From Hymenolepis diminuta (taxonomy: Eukaryota > Platyhelminthes > Cestoda > Cyclophyllidea > Hymenolepididae), in assembly GCA_900708905.1 (NCBI GenBank), contig CAADRB010000041.1:583271-647270 (forward strand): 64,000 bases of DNA, written 5' to 3'. Of the stretch, positions 60,530-64,000 are shown piece after piece. The notes under the pieces are model-generated. The model was not told the origin of the DNA. It saw only the letters and a list, made by a program, of their open reading frames with translations, and ran no database searches. Position 1 is the stretch's first letter; each line of letters starts with the position of its first letter. A program made the translations under genes and the position numbers.

Positions 60530-63027
60530 TTGCTATTTGTATCATAAGTTCTTACAATAAATGTACAAACTCGTTTATAGTTACTGTTATTTATTCACAT
60601 CGGTTTGATTAGGATTTTTGCTGTCCTCCGTATAATTGATTTTGAATTGTCAATTGACACACTTCAAGGTTAATATTTTAGCACTACATTTTCCTAAATG
60701 TGTTCTTCGGCACATATGGGACCCACGCTCAACGATACACTTTTGCGCTTTTCTTTCCCGTTGATATTTACGTTGAGCATTTTGTCCTTAAACGCCCTTT
60801 CCGCATTTATATTTTCCTCCTCTTTGGTGTGCATTTTACATTATTTAATTTCAATCGCTTAATTATTTGGTACTTCTCACGTTTGTCTACTTTTTGCAGA
60901 AATATCGTGTGCATAAAACGTGTTCTTTTTTTATGAACTGACCATTCTTCTGATTAAGACTCTTTAATCAAGGGTGCATATTACTTTATTATCTACCGTT
61001 CTTCAACATTTGCAAGGTTGTCAGAAGGTGTAATGTATTTGCCTAGCAGTTTAGGTGCCACTTGTTCCCTAAATAACTGGCAAAGTTTGAATAGGGTATA
61101 ATCTTAAAATGGAGTTAAATGTCCGCAACCAAATCGGTGAGCAACTAGTGGATATGGTTAGTTCATGTGAGAGAGGTGTTTTAGTCTTTCCATATATGAA
61201 GGTGTGCACCGAGCGGTAATTATTTCTGGGATAGAGTGATAATTAGATGAAGTGATTTATTGACGTAATTCGACGAGGTAATCAAGTGAGTCGGTTAGTC
61301 TTGAAAACAATTCGGAGAGCTCGAAGGTATTGTTCGGTAAAGAAATATGAACGTGCAACTGAATTGCTAGAACGTTGAGAAACTTCATTCCAATTTGGAA
61401 TCATTTAGTGATTGGTGTTCATCTACGATAGTCATCAGAGACTTGCGTATTTATCTCCCTGAATATATCCTTCAGATAATTATGTGGTGCAGTGCAGTTG
61501 AGGATCTGTAAATAATAGCGCATCGCTCAAGAGTATAACGGAAATCTCGACCTTAATGGTACAGTAGTGAGGATGTATATCTGTCAATCCAGAAGCTTCG
61601 GGTTTAATGCTGTGTACATCCAGAGAAGTATATGTCTAAATACTGGTTAATTAAGATCAGCAGAATTAGTAAAATGTCAGTTACGCATTAGAGGGGTGCT
61701 AGAATTTCTTCTCAGAAGCCATGACTTCCATAAATAATTTTAATATGCGTTTCCGCCAAAACAACAGAAGACTTTTGAAGTTTGATTTAGCAGACATTGA
61801 GTGGATTGTTTCACGGGTTCCTCTTCATGTAAAAATCTCGATAACATGATTTCGTTCCACACATGGAATTGAATACTCGTTATTACTTTTGTATTATCTG
61901 ATGTTATCTTCAGAACCTCACTGAAATGGATTGAAGGGAATAAGTCAGGCTAATTGCACCTTATGCAACATAAACCATCGAGCAGTACTAATCCTAGGGT
62001 TCAGGTTGGAGAAGTCTGCAGCGGCATTCATATTTCGCATACTCGTAACTTTTTGCTCTGGATCTGTTCTTGCATAACACTTTATGAGCCTTGCAAATCT
62101 ATCGCACTGTCAGAGCTACTACTAATGAACTGTTTCATAAAAAATTTATGATTGAATGTAATAAAGTCAGTACGAAACATTTGGACAAAAGCAGCCCTAG
62201 TTCAGAGAGTCAATAAGTTGTCGTGGAGGGAACAACTCGAAGTCTGGGTGGTCTCACGGAAGCAAATGCATGGCGATTCGAAAATCTGGGCAGTTAGTCT
62301 AGACAACGTACATGACTGACCTTCCTACAAATAGGTTTTGTTGATACAATAACGCATCCTGGGATTGCTACACCTCTGCGCACTCAGTCTCTGTACTGAA
62401 CGCTGTATGATGTACATGTTCCAGTTACCAAAATTGGAAGCTGATATCTCAATGTGCTTCAAATGATTTAGATTTATTCATGAAACTCATTCAAGTGGAA
62501 CCACTAATCTACATCTGATGGAGTCATTTGCGTTGACTTCCAATAGAGCAAATAAAAAGGCAACAAGTGGAAGTCGAAATAATGTTAAGATGCATAGTCA
62601 AAGTCTTCAACCCTGCCCAATGAAAGATAATGCACTCAACACACAATTCAAATGAGCTTGTCTCCCTATTAAGACCCCATCTGGAGATCTGGGAAGACTG
62701 ACACACTTCGCTTAATACGAAAGGCCAAACATACGTCATTTTTAATCTGTTCTCAGCAATCTTCGTGCCCACCTTTCTTTAAAGCAACTTGACTCTGCGA
62801 AATAAAAAATCGTTTATTAATTCCCACTTCAAAATACTTCACAGGTGAAGCTTCATATTGTTTACACTGATATCTATTGTTAATTTAAAACACTTTATCA
62901 GTTTTTTGATAAAATTAAATGCCAATATTTATATGAGGCGTTTCGTATTTAAATAGACCAAGTCGTGGTTGAAATATCGAGTGAGAATTCAATTAATCTC
63001 GGGTTTGTGCATAAATAACGTTAAAGG
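60530..63027. other. Intergenic region SNRPG / CYB5R
   Basis: 2.5 kb. The part from about 61.1 to 62.5 kb is less AT-rich and wordier than typical intergenic DNA here, but none of the six frames gives a motif I know. It may be old mobile-element sequence or part of an unrecognised gene. Confidence 0.4.
60556..60561 (+). promoter_or_regulatory. SNRPG poly(A) signal
   Basis: AATAAA, 27 bases downstream of the SNRPG stop codon. Confidence 0.75.
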
Positions 63028-64000
63028 ATGACAAGGTCAGAGGATCTTCTTTGGATTATTCCAGTAAATATTTAATATTTTTCAAGAGTCTTTTAGATTT
63101 CCGTCGCTGCTGGAATTACTGTTCTAGCGCTTGCTGGAGGACTTGTCTTCAAATTCGTTTTTAAAAAGTCTGGTCATAAGTATCTCCAAGGGCAGAATAT
63201 CAAGCTACCTTTGCGTTTAGTGGATAAAGAAGTTATCACTCATGATACCAATCTTTATACTTTCGGCTTTCCCGCACACAACGACATCCTTGGTCTTCCA
63301 GTTGGTACGTTAAATATCTGGAATATAGTGATTTTTTGTAAATAGGTGCCTGTATTTGTCTTCATGCCAGAATTAAGGGCGAAGATGTTAGGCGACCTTA
63401 CACTCCAATTACTTTGGATGATTTCATAGGAAATGTCAAGATCGTGGTTAAGGTAAGCACTTTCTTCATAATTTTGTTGAAACATCTCCATCAAAATTGG
63501 TCGAATATGAGTTGTACTTACTTTCGAATAGACGTATCGAAAAGACGTCAACCCGAAGTTCCCGGCTGGTGGTAAAATGTCCCAGTATCTGGAATCTCTT
63601 TCTGTTGGTGATGGCATAGATGTTAGCGGACCCTATGGATCTATTCGTTATCTCGGAGATGGTAGGCTTGATTAAAAAGATCAACATTCATTTGTTGTTC
63701 CAGTCGAAATTCATTTTTGTAAACTGTTTTCTAAAATTTAAGGTGATTTCGAGGTCAAGGGTGCAAATGCCCGCAAACTGAAGGCAGAAAACATCAACAT
63801 GATTTGTGGTGGTTCTGGACTTACTCCAATGTACCAGATTCTGAAGTATATTCTCAATTCTTCCACAGACAAAAGCAAAATCGCCTTGATTTTCGCAAAT
63901 CAGGTATGGTATTCCACCTTGTTAGCACTATTTTTTCAAATCTTATTTTGAAATTGATGGGAAATATTGTGTTTTATACAGACTGAACAAGATATAATTC
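63028..64000 (+). CDS. NADH-cytochrome b5 reductase (5' part, cut by window end)
   Basis: Six exons reach the window edge: 63028-63063, 63097-63304, 63346-63452, 63532-63661, 63743-63903 and 63982 onward; all joints are in frame and give 220 codons so far. The enzyme passes electrons from NADH through FAD to cytochrome b5 for lipid desaturation and sterol synthesis. Residues 9-31 ([21 protein letters not shown]) are a membrane anchor, as in the CYB5R1/2/3 group. The FAD-binding motif RPYTPI, the [11 protein letters not shown] segment and the start of the NADH site GGSGLTPM are present. The tail after ANQTEQDII, including the CGPP motif, lies beyond the window. Introns are 33, 41, 79, 81 and 78 bp. 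The start was chosen because a 36-base first exon joins in frame to the anchor. Confidence 0.92.

Noticed and set aside
62300..62345. tacatgactgacc-like word resembling repeat family R2
   Set aside because: Only one short word matches; the other R2 blocks are absent around it.

Overview
The window is eukaryotic nuclear DNA. It is AT-rich, the genes are split by GT-AG introns, and there is no operon-style packing of open frames. Thirteen of the introns I could place are 22-43 bp, ten are 68-81 bp, and a few are long. Together with AT-rich intergenic DNA and conserved metazoan proteins, this points to a parasitic flatworm, most likely a tapeworm (AT content as in hymenolepidids). That assignment is an inference, because no rRNA or mitochondrial marker is present.

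Layout. Positions 1 to about 18.6 kb hold no gene I can support, only dispersed repeats and a decayed Ty3/gypsy-type integrase (about 15.6-16.0 kb, minus). Then follow: a TMEM165/GDT1 Golgi ion transporter (18600-23153, minus, one 3.7-kb intron); a cluster of terminal-inverted-repeat elements (24.0-25.75 kb); an intronless protein with eight CCHC zinc fingers in four internal repeats (26093-27730, minus); V-ATPase proteolipid c (29025-29559, minus), head to head with a probable small Mastermind-like protein (29931-31099, plus); mitochondrial Hsp90 TRAP1 (35715-40161, minus); tRNA pseudouridine synthase PUS10 (41478-53337, minus, spread over about 12 kb and containing a 29-bp N gap in an intron); a Polycomb-group RING protein PCGF (53917-54938, minus); replication factor C subunit 3 (55565-57541, plus), tail to tail with signal peptidase subunit SPCS3 (57685-58256, minus); Sm protein G (60148-60529, plus); and the 5' part of an NADH-cytochrome b5 reductase (63028 to the window end, plus).

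The genes do not form one pathway. They are housekeeping functions (proton pump, chaperone, DNA replication clamp loader, secretion, splicing, RNA modification, redox) plus two developmental regulators (PCGF, Mastermind-like) and one unrecognised zinc-finger protein. Exon structures were rebuilt by eye from splice signals and reading-frame continuity. For RFC3, TRAP1, SPCS3, SNRPG and ATP6V0C the total lengths come out at, or within two residues of, the usual animal length, which supports the models.

Most notable: an apparent 22-bp intron in PUS10; two discrete intron size classes; the four-fold CCHC double-finger protein; the divergent short Mastermind candidate; tRNA-derived SINE pairs inside introns of two genes; and signs that PCGF and PUS10 may form a trans-spliced polycistron.
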